Source: an uncultured Paracoccaceae bacterium (GTDB lineage Bacteria > Pseudomonadota > Alphaproteobacteria > Rhodobacterales > Rhodobacteraceae). Taken from it: DNA of 64,000 bases. The position numbers were made by a program, and so were the translations under genes. Below, piece by piece: positions 27,347 through 35,612 of this stretch. The stretch spans positions 1 through 64,000 of the forward strand of contig CANLVD010000006.1 of the NCBI GenBank assembly GCA_947494445.1. Direction: 5' to 3'. The notes under the pieces were generated by a model. That model did no database searches. It was not told where the DNA came from and was given only the letters and a program-made list of their open reading frames with translations. The first letter of the stretch is position 1. Every line of letters starts with the position of its first letter.

Positions 27347-28026
27347 ATGTCCCGACTTGCCGACTACCGAGCACTTCAAGCATCCGCGCCAGGGCTAGAA
27401 AATCTCTATCAATCGATTGGCGATGCTCTTGCTGCGCTTTGCCTATTGCAAGGCAATGTGTTGATTGTGGGAGGCGGCGGAGGGCGAGAAATTGAGCTTC
27501 TCTCCGAAAGGAACATATCCGCCGATCTGACCATCGTCGATCCTTCCGCAGAAACCTGCGGCAGGCGAAAGCCCTGGCCAAGCAGACGCGTTATCGTGGT
27601 GCAATCGAGTTCGTAGAAGGAACTGTCGAAAGTCTTTCGAATGATCGGAGATTTCACACATCGGCGATTGTCTTTGTTCTGCACACAATTGATGACGCGG
27701 AACTTGAGAGACGTCTCTTGCATGGAGTGCAGGCAAGGCTGAAGCAGACCGGCAAGCTCATTGTTGCCGAGATGTGCATTGGCGACGGCGTTTCTGTTGA
27801 AGACCGCGTCAAAACCTATACTCAACACGCTCAAGCACTTGGTGCTCGGAAGGCCCTGATCAACATTGAAACCCAAGCAGTTCTGGCCCGTCGCGATCGA
27901 AGCAGAGCGTCTTTGATCGAGAAGCTCGCTTGTGCCAAGCTATCTGTCTCAGGTCAGATCGGAGAGGCCCAGTGGTACGCCGCCGTTACCGCAGAGCGAA
28001 CTGAACTGGTGACGTCAGTCAAATGA
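27347..28026 (+). pseudogene. Class I SAM-dependent methyltransferase, frameshifted
   Basis: The first frame (27347-27616) has the SAM-binding motif VLIVGGGGGREIELL and the acidic strand end LTIVDPSAET. After this the similarity moves to another frame, which continues LRQAKALAKQTRYRG, then IVFVLHTIDDAELERRLL and on to 28026. One base appears missing near 27558 (ACCTGCGG in place of ACCCTGCGG). The product would otherwise be about 226 residues and complete. It could be a sequencing error; as given it is broken. Target unknown. Confidence 0.72.
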
Positions 28027-28160
28027 AAACGGCGTTTCAATCTTGATACTGCATCGCGGCAAATGACTCCTTCGACGGACCGCACCGCAGCATATTGATC
28101 GAATGGCCAACGGCAGGAAAGGGTCGTCCCTTGCGGTGGCACTGCACCTGTGTCGCGAAC

Positions 28161-28200
28161 ATGCTACAACCGATCTATCGGCCGCAGAGAGCCCTCTTTG
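28161..28200. repeat. Dispersed repeat, partial copy (G)
   Basis: ATGCTACAACCGATCT ... GCAGAGAGCCC aligns with the second half of copy D at 36836-36875. It lies in the 220-base gap between the convergent methyltransferase relic and the DUF1185 gene. Confidence 0.5.
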
Positions 28201-28249
28201 ACCGATGCTGCGCCTGTGTCCGATGACCGCTTCAAGGAAGATCATACGA

Positions 28250-28795
28250 TCAAGAGGGGCTTGGGCCTGTTCCAACTCTGGGATGTGCTCGTGTTCCATT
28301 AGACAGTCCGACGCAAAGCACGATTTCTTCTGCGCGCGGGGCGTCGGGCACCCAGAGCGTTACCGTGTCGATATGGTCAAAGGACCATGCCTCGTCTTTA
28401 TGCCCCAGTGGCAGATCAATGGACGCGCCCAAAGCCCCGACTTTGTGGTTGGAAGGCATGAGAGACTTACCGCCACCGACGGCAGCTCGCACCGGTTTGC
28501 CAAGTGCGGGATGCAACACGGCTGCACCATGTTCCATCGCGCCTGCTGATCCGACAATTGCCGCTTTTCCGTAGGCAATTGGAGGCCTGCCCAACATGTT
28601 GACAAGCTCTTGTGTCAGCGACCGACCAAGTTGCGCACCAACGTCGAATAGGGGCGACAGGTCGTCTTGATGCATCCCTGCGAAGGGGTTTCTGACAACC
28701 GCCATTGCGGCAACGCGTGTTATCTGGTCGCACGCCTGACCAAATTCGTCTGCGGTGATGATCTCTTTGGTGAAAATTGTTTTCCGAATGTCCAT
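28250..28795 (-). CDS. DUF1185 / amino-acid-synthesis family protein
   Basis: A 181-residue protein of the AA_synth family (PF06684, DUF1185). Characteristic phrases are YGKAAIVGSAGAMEHGAAVLHP and DHIDTVTLWVPDAPRAEEIV. Structures in this family form small alpha/beta oligomers; the activity is not firmly established, despite the name. ATG 28795 (after GGAAGG) is chosen over a GTG at 28801. It overlaps or abuts the MFS stop, so the order NTF2-like, MFS, DUF1185 is one operon. Confidence 0.8.
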   Translation of the reverse strand: MDIRKTIFTKEIITADEFGQACDQITRVAAMAVVRNPFAGMHQDDLSPLFDVGAQLGRSLTQELVNMLGRPPIAYGKAAIVGSAGAMEHGAAVLHPALGKPVRAAVGGGKSLMPSNHKVGALGASIDLPLGHKDEAWSFDHIDTVTLWVPDAPRAEEIVLCVGLSNGTRAHPRVGTGPSPS

Positions 28796-28797
28796 CG

Positions 28798-29970
28798 TCA
28801 CACCTTCCCTTCCTGACCCATCATGGGCGCGTCCTTGAAAAACTGGAATGCGATGCCGAGCGGCACCACCGCCGCGAAGAGGATCATTGCAAGAAACAAT
28901 GGACCTTGCGTCTTGCCAGTCGCATCAAGGATCGCACCCGCCACCGGCGGCGTGATCCACATGATCGCATAGTAAACCGTAAAGAATATACCCATGCCAA
29001 AGGCCCTGACTTGGGGCCGCATCGCTTGCCCCGCCATTGCCATGATAACTCCTGCAGGCGCCATGCCGATCAGTCCAAACAGAACGCTTGCGCCAAAGCC
29101 AGCGCCAGGCAGACCAAGTAACAAGAGCGCTGCGACAGCACCGCCCATGCAGACAGCCAAGACTATGTTTCGTCCACCAACGCGATCCACGAACTGCCCG
29201 CAGGCCGCGCCGGAAAAGATCATGATCCAGCTGCCCACACTGATGATGCCAGCAGCGGCGATGGCGCTTTGGCCGTGGCTTTCAAGAACTTTTGGCGCAA
29301 AAGCAAGAAAGGTGACGTAGGCAGCGTTAAAGACGCCCCAGGCGGCCGCCGCACATAAAATCAAACGCCATTCCTGTCCTGACAGCGCAACCTGTGCACC
29401 GCCCGGCGCATCAGGCAGATCATGCGGTGGACGGTAAAGAAAATAGACCACTAACGCCGCGATCAAGCAATAGATGGAAGCAACCTGAAACGGGACTTGC
29501 CAGCCGTATGTCTGAGCTAACCATGCGTGGCCAACTTGGCCCATGGCAATGCCAAACGGCCAAGACATGACAAGGATGCTCATGGCCGTGGCAATCTCGC
29601 GACCTTCGAACCAATCGGCGACCATCTTGGTGAAGTACAGCGAGGTGAACAGAAAACCGACCCCGGCACAGACACGGCCTATCCCGATAATCCAGCTGTC
29701 CCCGGCAAGAGATGATGCAACCCCGCCAATAGCCAATGCACCGAGTCCCGCCACCACCATGATACGATCAGAAACGTAACGCCCCCAATACCCGGCAGGG
29801 ATGGCTAAAAACAAACCCGGAGCCATGAAAAGCCCAATGAGAAAGCCGATATCGGCGTAGCTGAGTCCGAAGGCGACAACCAGATCGTCGCCAACGGACG
29901 CTACGGTTTGGAACTGGAACCCGATCCCGATGCGGGCCAAAAACAGCAATCCCAAAATGCGCCAGCGCAT
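28798..29970 (-). CDS. MFS transporter (CynX/NimT-like)
   Basis: A 390-residue protein with 12 predicted helices. The loop after helix 2 (GYWGRYVSDRIMVVAG) corresponds to the MFS motif A. The start ATG shares bases with the stop of the gene before it (TGATG), and the stop abuts the DUF1185 gene. Transport of a small organic anion is plausible, by analogy with CynX-like carriers, but the substrate is unknown. Confidence 0.86.
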   Translation of the reverse strand: MRWRILGLLFLARIGIGFQFQTVASVGDDLVVAFGLSYADIGFLIGLFMAPGLFLAIPAGYWGRYVSDRIMVVAGLGALAIGGVASSLAGDSWIIGIGRVCAGVGFLFTSLYFTKMVADWFEGREIATAMSILVMSWPFGIAMGQVGHAWLAQTYGWQVPFQVASIYCLIAALVVYFLYRPPHDLPDAPGGAQVALSGQEWRLILCAAAAWGVFNAAYVTFLAFAPKVLESHGQSAIAAAGIISVGSWIMIFSGAACGQFVDRVGGRNIVLAVCMGGAVAALLLLGLPGAGFGASVLFGLIGMAPAGVIMAMAGQAMRPQVRAFGMGIFFTVYYAIMWITPPVAGAILDATGKTQGPLFLAMILFAAVVPLGIAFQFFKDAPMMGQEGKV

Positions 29971-30383
29971 CACGCCCAGCCAAGCCCGTGCAGCGCGTGC
30001 ACGTCGTTCCAGATTTTGGTCATATGGCTGATTTTATCGCCGTCGAACTGCATCACATAGGCGTAATCTGAAACAACAGCTTGGCCCGTTGGCGCAACTG
30101 GCCCACCTTCGCCGGTTTGGGTGCCGTGGAACTCGGCAGCGGCGACAACTGTGCCGCGCGCTTCATCCGCTGCAAAAGCTTTCAACTTGTAACGGCCATC
30201 CGGTACGGGGGTCAGAAGCCCCTTCATCCACTCAGCGTATTCAGCAAGGGTTGTCGTTTCTGCCAGAGCGTCAGCCTGACAGGAAAAACGCGCCGCTTCG
30301 TGGCAGAACTGCTTGCAGCCTTCCCACCCTTTGCCGGTCTCGCAGGCTTCGAAAAATGCCTTTGCGGTTTCGTATTGGGTCAT
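29970..30383 (-). CDS. NTF2-like / SnoaL-like small protein
   Basis: A 137-residue cone-fold (NTF2-like) protein: helical start (MTQYETAKAFFEACETGKGW), then strands with the pattern RGTVVAAAEFHG and SDYAYVMQFDGDKISHMTKIWN. Members of this fold act as cyclases, isomerases, dehydratases or ligand-binding proteins. GGAGG precedes the ATG. It is the first gene of a three-gene operon with an MFS carrier and a DUF1185 protein and may handle the transported compound. Confidence 0.8.
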   Translation of the reverse strand: MTQYETAKAFFEACETGKGWEGCKQFCHEAARFSCQADALAETTTLAEYAEWMKGLLTPVPDGRYKLKAFAADEARGTVVAAAEFHGTQTGEGGPVAPTGQAVVSDYAYVMQFDGDKISHMTKIWNDVHALHGLGWA

Positions 30384-30448
30384 CGTGATGTCCTCCTTGT
30401 TGATCTGTTGGGAACAGTGTGGCCCGATGCCCATAGAGTCAGCCATCG

Positions 30449-30504
30449 TGCAGATGCTGTAAATTCAGCACCGGACGTGCAGTATTCAAACTACAGCATT
30501 TGCA
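30449..30504. promoter_or_regulatory. Paired inverted 13-mers between divergent genes
   Basis: TGCAGATGCTGTA (30449-30461) and TACAGCATTTGCA (30492-30504) are inverted copies with one mismatch, 30 bases apart. They lie between the minus-strand NTF2-like operon and the plus-strand LuxR-GAF gene. The arrangement suits two half-sites for a dimeric regulator, possibly the LuxR-type product, or a long stem. Confidence 0.45.
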
Positions 30505-30568
30505 GGATTGCTTGTTGAACGCGTTCTTACCAAACTCGACACAAGTTGTTCTTTTAGGAGTAATTTAG

Positions 30569-31375
30569 GTGTCTGGACAATCAGGTCTCAGCCAAAGGGA
30601 ATTGCAGATCGCACAGTCTTATGCCGGAGGAGAGACCTACCAAACAATCGCTGACACGCTTTGTATTGCGCCATCCACGGTGCGGACGCATCTGGCGACG
30701 ATCTACCGCAAGCTTGAAGTCTCCTCGAAGGTGGAGCTGGCAGCCTGTCTGAATGGCGACGCTCCTAAGCCGCGCAGCCAATCTGAAATGGTCGCCGTGG
30801 TATCCGAATTGGCCCTGAGCCTGGAAGAAGCCATCAGTCGCGAAAAGGTCCTTAGCGAAGTCTTGCGGATTATCAGTGCGTCCCAAGGTAACCTGGACGC
30901 AGTGATGCCGCTGATCCTGACCTACGCACTGGAACTTTGCGACGCGGAATTTGGCATCCTGTTCGAATATCAGCAAGACGGCAGATTTCTTGCCAATCAC
31001 ACAGTCGGCATTCCTAAACCGTTTCGGGCTTGGCTGGACGCGCAAGGTGTCTTCACGGTAAGCCCCGAAACGGGTCTTGGCCGCATGAATAGTCAGCGTG
31101 AGATCATCAGTATCATCGACGTCAAATCAGAGGCGATCTACCAGACTGACGATCCTTTGCGCTATGCCACTGCCGATCTTGGCGGGGCGCGGTCCTTTGT
31201 GGCAATCCCCATGCTTGCTGGTGACAGTCTGGTTGGCGCATTCACGATCTATCGCCAAACAGTGCGTCCGTTTTCTGACGACACCACGCGGCTTGCGCAG
31301 ATGTTTGCAGCCCAAAGCGTGATCGCATTGGAGAACGCGCGCATGATCCGCGCGATACAGGCGGCGCATTCGTGA
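30569..31375 (+). CDS. LuxR-type HTH + GAF domain regulator
   Basis: A 268-residue protein with unusual order: the LuxR-type HTH is N-terminal (residues about 5-62; STVRTHLATIYRKLEVSSK), followed by a GAF domain (about 85-262) of the kind FVAIPMLAGDSLVGAFTIYR. GAF domains bind small ligands or cofactors. The GTG start has AGGAG eight bases upstream. Its stop overlaps the next start (GTGA), so it is co-translated with a second protein carrying nearly the same HTH. It may control the divergent NTF2/MFS/DUF1185 operon. Confidence 0.85.
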   Translation: MSGQSGLSQRELQIAQSYAGGETYQTIADTLCIAPSTVRTHLATIYRKLEVSSKVELAACLNGDAPKPRSQSEMVAVVSELALSLEEAISREKVLSEVLRIISASQGNLDAVMPLILTYALELCDAEFGILFEYQQDGRFLANHTVGIPKPFRAWLDAQGVFTVSPETGLGRMNSQREIISIIDVKSEAIYQTDDPLRYATADLGGARSFVAIPMLAGDSLVGAFTIYRQTVRPFSDDTTRLAQMFAAQSVIALENARMIRAIQAAHS

Positions 31376-32826
31376 CCGAGAAACCCGACGAGACAAGCAT
31401 ACTTACCACCCGCGAGAACCAAATTGCAGCGGACTATGCACAAGGCGAAAGCTATCAGCAGATCGCCGATCGCTTGTGTCTTGCCCCATCGACGGTGCGC
31501 ACTCATTTGGCGACGATCTATCGCAAACTTGGTGTATCCTCGAAGTTGGAGCTGCGCGACAGGTTGACACCTGTGGCAACCACGCTCGCTGATTTGACCA
31601 TTGAACATCCTAACCGACCTGAGAAACCGTCTATCGCCGTGCTGGCTTTTGAAAACATGTCCGGTGAACAGGAGCAGGAATATTTCTCAGACGGGATCAG
31701 TGACGACATCATCACGGCCCTGTCGCGTTCCCCTTGGCTTTTTATAATCGCGCGCAACACCACATTTACTTACAAAGGTACATCCGTCGATGTCCGCCGC
31801 GTTGCTGAAGAGCTTGGCGTTCGGTTTGTCTTGGAAGGCAGCGTTCGGCGGTCGGGCGAGCGGGTGCGTGTTACTGCGCAGTTGATCGATGGCATAACTG
31901 GCGGACATGTCTGGTCCGAACGCTACGATGGGCAGCTTGAGGATGTCTTTGATCTGCAAGATGAGATCACCCGCAACGTTGTGGCATCTATCCAGACGAC
32001 AGTGCATCTCAGTACTATTCAAGACCCAGTCGAGCGTGCATCACGGCCCGACCTGACCGTTTGGGAGCTGACTATGCGGTCCTGGCATCTGCTCTATGAT
32101 TTTACGCCCGAAAGCTACGCCTACGCCAAGACCTTGCTGGAACGAGCTCTGGCGATTGATCCCGAGAGCGCCGAGGCGAACATGATCTTGTCATTGATCA
32201 ACCACCACATCGCGATCATGGGGTTTGTCCCTGATGTCCGGCCTGCAATGGAAGCAGCGTATGCATTGGCGCGACGGGCCACGCAGTTGGATGACCGCAA
32301 TGAATACGCGCATTGGGCTTTGGGGATTTCGTGCTGGGGGCTGCTTAAATACGACGAATCCCTGGCAGCCTTGGAGAGGGCTGTGGCTCTAAACCCAAAC
32401 TGTTCGTTGGCTTACGGAAGTCTTGGCACATTGCTCGGCATACTTGGACGCTCGGAAGAGGCCATTGCAAATCAGGAGATCGCCATCCGATCCAACCCTC
32501 TCGACCCCAGCATTTTCTTTCGCTTTTCTGGCCTTGCGTTGGCACACTATATGGCTGGGCGATTTGAGGCCGCAATTGAATGGGCCGAGCGTGCTATTCA
32601 CCGAATGCCACGGTGGTATTTCGCACATCTTGTTTTAGTCGCGAGCTATGTAGCGCTCGACCGCCAAGAAGACGCGGCGAATGCAGTCAACTATTGTCAG
32701 GACATCCTTCCCGATACCAGCATCAAAGATCTTGATCGCGTGCCTTTGAAAGACTCCGGCAAACTGAATGAATTGCGAGCACGTTTGATCAAGGCAGGTT
32801 TTTCTAGGCAACCGGTAGTTCACTAA
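31372..32826 (+). CDS. LuxR-type HTH + TolB-like + TPR protein
   Basis: A 484-residue protein. Residues about 10-67 are a LuxR-type HTH almost copying that of the upstream gene (STVRTHLATIYRKLGVSSK). Residues about 85-195 form the TolB N-terminal-like domain often joined to adenylate cyclases (PSIAVLAFENMSGEQEQEYFSDGISDDI). The remainder holds TPR-like repeats (about 235-450; YAYAKTLLERALAIDPESAEA). The combination is usual in Rhodobacterales and Rhizobiales with a CadC-type or cyclase N-terminus; here a LuxR-type HTH is used instead. The start is GTG in GTGA. Confidence 0.85.
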   Translation: MTEKPDETSILTTRENQIAADYAQGESYQQIADRLCLAPSTVRTHLATIYRKLGVSSKLELRDRLTPVATTLADLTIEHPNRPEKPSIAVLAFENMSGEQEQEYFSDGISDDIITALSRSPWLFIIARNTTFTYKGTSVDVRRVAEELGVRFVLEGSVRRSGERVRVTAQLIDGITGGHVWSERYDGQLEDVFDLQDEITRNVVASIQTTVHLSTIQDPVERASRPDLTVWELTMRSWHLLYDFTPESYAYAKTLLERALAIDPESAEANMILSLINHHIAIMGFVPDVRPAMEAAYALARRATQLDDRNEYAHWALGISCWGLLKYDESLAALERAVALNPNCSLAYGSLGTLLGILGRSEEAIANQEIAIRSNPLDPSIFFRFSGLALAHYMAGRFEAAIEWAERAIHRMPRWYFAHLVLVASYVALDRQEDAANAVNYCQDILPDTSIKDLDRVPLKDSGKLNELRARLIKAGFSRQPVVH

Positions 32827-32904
32827 AGCATCCTTTGGCGGAACCACAGGGAATTGTTGCTTTGTCCAGGATATGTCGGTTCGATCACCGATGAAGTTCG
32901 CGCC

Positions 32905-32980
32905 CGCAGCGAATGGCGGCAACACGGGCAACGGCCGCAGCATCTGGACCAGGCAAACAATCGCTGGTTTGGGACGGTTG
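32905..32980. repeat. Dispersed intergenic repeat, copy C
   Basis: Starts CGCAGCGAATGGCGGC and contains GGCCGCAGCATCTGGACC, aligning with copies A, B and D. It lies between the convergent TPR-protein and desaturase genes. Confidence 0.55.
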
Positions 32981-33007
32981 CACTTTGCACAGACTAGCCC
33001 ACTGATC

Positions 33008-33886
33008 TCATTTCCCGAGATGCGTTTTGTCAGGTACTTTTTCCGCAGGAAGCCACCCAGGGTGTTTTACCAGATAGGCCCAAGCTTCTGACCAGTTCTG
33101 CGCCCCGGCGAAGTCGCGGATCAGCGCAGGCCATTCCGAGAACCACACGACCACCGGGTTCTTGCTGTCAAAGTCTCGTTTCAAGCCGTAGCGCGGCGTC
33201 TCTTCTTCTATCTGAAAGGTCCCAAAAATACGGTCCCAGATAATTGTGATGCCGCCGTAATTCTTATCGAGATACTTGTCATCCGACCCGTGATGTACGC
33301 GGTGATGCGATGGCGTATTGAGCACCCATTCCAACGGTCCCAGCTTGCCGATCAGCTCGGTATGCAACCAGGTCTGATAGGCCAGCACGACGATCACACC
33401 AAAAAACACAAGTTCCGGCGCAAAGCCGATGAAGATCAGCGGAAGATGCGCGACTAACGACCAAACGCCTTCTAGCGGTCCAAACCGTACTCCTGTCACC
33501 ATATTGTAGTCGCGTGAAGAATGATGGACCGCATGCTGAGTCCACAACAGCCGGACGACGTGCGCAATTCGGTGCTCCCAGTAATAGGTGATGTCAGCGA
33601 GGACCAGCACCGCCACAACAGCCCACCAAGTGATAGGTATAGTCCAAGGTGCAATGGTCTCAGCGATGACGTAGTACATCGCGTAGCCGAAGGTGAGGAC
33701 GAGCGTCTCTACCAACAAATACGGAATCTGGGTAGAGGCACTGACCAGCATTTCTAGGAATGTCCTGCCGCAGTGATCGCGCTTGAACAAGGCTTCTGCA
33801 ATCTCGATCAGAAGTAACGCGCCGCCGATCAGAAAGAATGCTTGGTCAATCTCCGTGGCCAATTCATATATCCAATCGGCCGTCAT
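33008..33886 (-). CDS. Sterol desaturase / fatty acid hydroxylase family membrane protein
   Basis: A 292-residue di-iron membrane enzyme. The eight-His box set is visible: EHRIAH, HAVHHSS and, after two helices, HRVHHGSDDK. Four or so hydrophobic helices lie before and between the boxes. The family introduces hydroxyls or double bonds in lipids, sterol-like compounds or carotenoids; the substrate here is unknown. ATG 33886 overlaps the TetR stop (ATGA) and has AAAGGAG upstream, so the two genes are an operon read from the TetR promoter. Confidence 0.87.
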   Translation of the reverse strand: MTADWIYELATEIDQAFFLIGGALLLIEIAEALFKRDHCGRTFLEMLVSASTQIPYLLVETLVLTFGYAMYYVIAETIAPWTIPITWWAVVAVLVLADITYYWEHRIAHVVRLLWTQHAVHHSSRDYNMVTGVRFGPLEGVWSLVAHLPLIFIGFAPELVFFGVIVVLAYQTWLHTELIGKLGPLEWVLNTPSHHRVHHGSDDKYLDKNYGGITIIWDRIFGTFQIEEETPRYGLKRDFDSKNPVVVWFSEWPALIRDFAGAQNWSEAWAYLVKHPGWLPAEKVPDKTHLGK

Positions 33887-34431
33887 ATGCCTGCTCCTTT
33901 TGAAAACTGGGTCCAAGCCAAGTTCACTGCTTGTCGTGGGGTAGCTTCTTCGTGCTGGATCATCATCCAGGCTGCATAGATTAGATGATCATAGGCCTGC
34001 GCGATCCATTCCGTTGGCAGTTCATCACGCAATGCGCCTTCCATTTTTGCCGCATCGATCAAATCTCGAAGTTCCTGTGCCTGACGTGCCAGAGCTTCTG
34101 CCAAATCGGGATCTTGCAAGTTCTCTCGGGTCAGGAACATATGTCGATGCGCCAAAGGAATGATCGCACCCATAACCAGACGCAGTGAGTCGCAGTAGCT
34201 CTGTGCATCCACGGTGGCAGCCGAAGCAGCTACTTCCAACTCGCGCATTGCATATCGTGCCAGCGCTGAAAAAAGATCAGCGCGGCTTGAATAATACCGA
34301 TGTAGGGTCGCGCGCCCTACACCTGCCGCTTCCGCAACTTCTACAAGAGATGCACCAGGATTGCGGCTCAATACTGCAAAGCCGGCGTTTAACAGCGCAA
34401 GTTCCGATTTTGATACATTACCATCTACCAT
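33883..34431 (-). CDS. TetR-family regulator
   Basis: A 182-residue TetR-type protein; the HTH holds ASLVEVAEAAGVGRATLHRYY (cited: EAAGVGRATLHRYY) at residues about 25-50. The start is set at ATG 34431, where the residues match the usual TetR N-terminus (SELALLNAGFAVL); the frame is open to 34539. A palindrome overlaps the start codon, which points to autoregulation. It is co-transcribed with the desaturase-like gene, so a lipid or membrane signal is plausible. Confidence 0.82.
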   Translation of the reverse strand: MVDGNVSKSELALLNAGFAVLSRNPGASLVEVAEAAGVGRATLHRYYSSRADLFSALARYAMRELEVAASAATVDAQSYCDSLRLVMGAIIPLAHRHMFLTRENLQDPDLAEALARQAQELRDLIDAAKMEGALRDELPTEWIAQAYDHLIYAAWMMIQHEEATPRQAVNLAWTQFSKGAGI

Positions 34432-34448
34432 GAGACACATATGTCTCA
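34431..34448. promoter_or_regulatory. Probable TetR operator
   Basis: TGAGACA-CATA-TGTCTCA is a perfect 7-bp inverted repeat that begins at the proposed start codon of the TetR gene on the minus strand. On that strand TTGAAA lies upstream at promoter distance. The position suggests that the regulator blocks its own transcription. Confidence 0.65.
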
Positions 34449-34511
34449 CGATAGATGGGTTTTCAAGGTGCACCGGCGAAGAATATTCTGCTAGAGGAAT
34501 GTCAACATTTT

Positions 34512-34550
34512 GGGCTGCAATCGCGGTATCTACATCCACAGACCAACGGC
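34512..34550. repeat. Dispersed repeat, copy E
   Basis: A 39-base segment identical except for one base to 36751-36789 (copy D); it begins GGGCTGCAATCGCGG and ends CAGACCAACGGC. It lies between the TetR and LysR genes. Confidence 0.8.
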
Positions 34551-34669
34551 AGTATAAGGCCGCCCTCGACGTTGGGGGCTACGTTAATCGCTGAAATGCT
34601 GCATAGCTCCGCGGACCGCCGGAAAACCAAAGTGTCGAATGCTGCACCGAGAAGGAAATGGTAGCTTTT

Positions 34670-35527
34670 CTAAGCTTTGGCCAAAAAGGCCGATCGGATA
34701 GCTGCCTTCATTGCGTCACACGGCCCGTTCTCTTGTGACCGACTTGTCGCCATCACCAAGTTCGAGGCTGGTGTGTTTCCAAAGCCAAGAACCTTATTCA
34801 CCACTGACAGGCCGGAATGCAAAGATGAACGGCCCAGAAGACCGACTGCGATCCCAGCTTCGACTGCAGCGATCACGCCAGTGACGCTTTGGCTGGAATA
34901 GACGATTCGGTATGGCTTTCTACGGGATTGCAAGGAAGTGATTGCAGCCTCGCGCCACCAACAAGCATGATCGAACAGAGCCACCGACAGGCACGCATCG
35001 GTAGATATTTCCCGATGCGCAGACGACACCCAGCAAGTTGGGTCTTCTGTCAGAACTTCTTCGTGTTCTTTTGGACATTCAACCTCATAGATCGCAAGAT
35101 CGAGCGCTCCTTTGTCAAGTGCTTCAGGGAAATGCGCGCTTAATGCGCAAGTCACTTCCAGCTCGACTTTGGGGTGGTGACGGCTAAAGGACGCGATGAT
35201 CTCAGCCAATTTGGCCTGGCCGTGATCGTCAGGAATACCCACACGTAGTTTGCCCATTACAGTATTTTGAGAGATGTCTAGCAGTGCTGTGTCGAGGCGC
35301 GCTGTGACCTCTCGTGCCACAGGCAGCAACTGGCGACCTGTATCGTTCAGGATAACGCCGCGTCCGTGCCGTTCAAAGATGGGTTGCCCGATGATGCTTT
35401 CGAGGCGTTTGATCTGAAGACTGGTGGCGGATTGGGATCGATGGATGCGAGCAGCACCATCTGTCACACTGCCTGCTTCCGTTACGGCGACAAAAGTGCG
35501 CAGCAAATCGCTGTCCAGGCATTCCAT
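34670..35527 (-). CDS. LysR-family regulator
   Basis: A 285-residue LysR protein with the HTH at residues about 5-60 (DLLRTFVAVTEAGSVTDGAARIHRSQSATSLQ, in parts LRTFVAV and RSQSATSLQIKRLE) and an effector domain to the end. It is divergent from a membrane permease gene with a short palindrome between them, the classic layout for a LysR regulator and its target. The inducer is unknown. Confidence 0.88.
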   Translation of the reverse strand: MECLDSDLLRTFVAVTEAGSVTDGAARIHRSQSATSLQIKRLESIIGQPIFERHGRGVILNDTGRQLLPVAREVTARLDTALLDISQNTVMGKLRVGIPDDHGQAKLAEIIASFSRHHPKVELEVTCALSAHFPEALDKGALDLAIYEVECPKEHEEVLTEDPTCWVSSAHREISTDACLSVALFDHACWWREAAITSLQSRRKPYRIVYSSQSVTGVIAAVEAGIAVGLLGRSSLHSGLSVVNKVLGFGNTPASNLVMATSRSQENGPCDAMKAAIRSAFLAKA

Positions 35528-35571
35528 CGATTTATCCGATATCAGAAATTAAAAATATTCGTTTCACACAT

Positions 35572-35585
35572 GTCATGTTGATGAC
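35572..35585. promoter_or_regulatory. Palindrome between LysR and permease genes
   Basis: GTCAT-GTTG-ATGAC lies in the 85-base divergent region. The size suits a LysR-type binding site; the arms are only 5 bp. Confidence 0.4.
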
Positions 35586-35612
35586 TAATTTTCAAGGTCA
35601 AAGGAGTACCCA

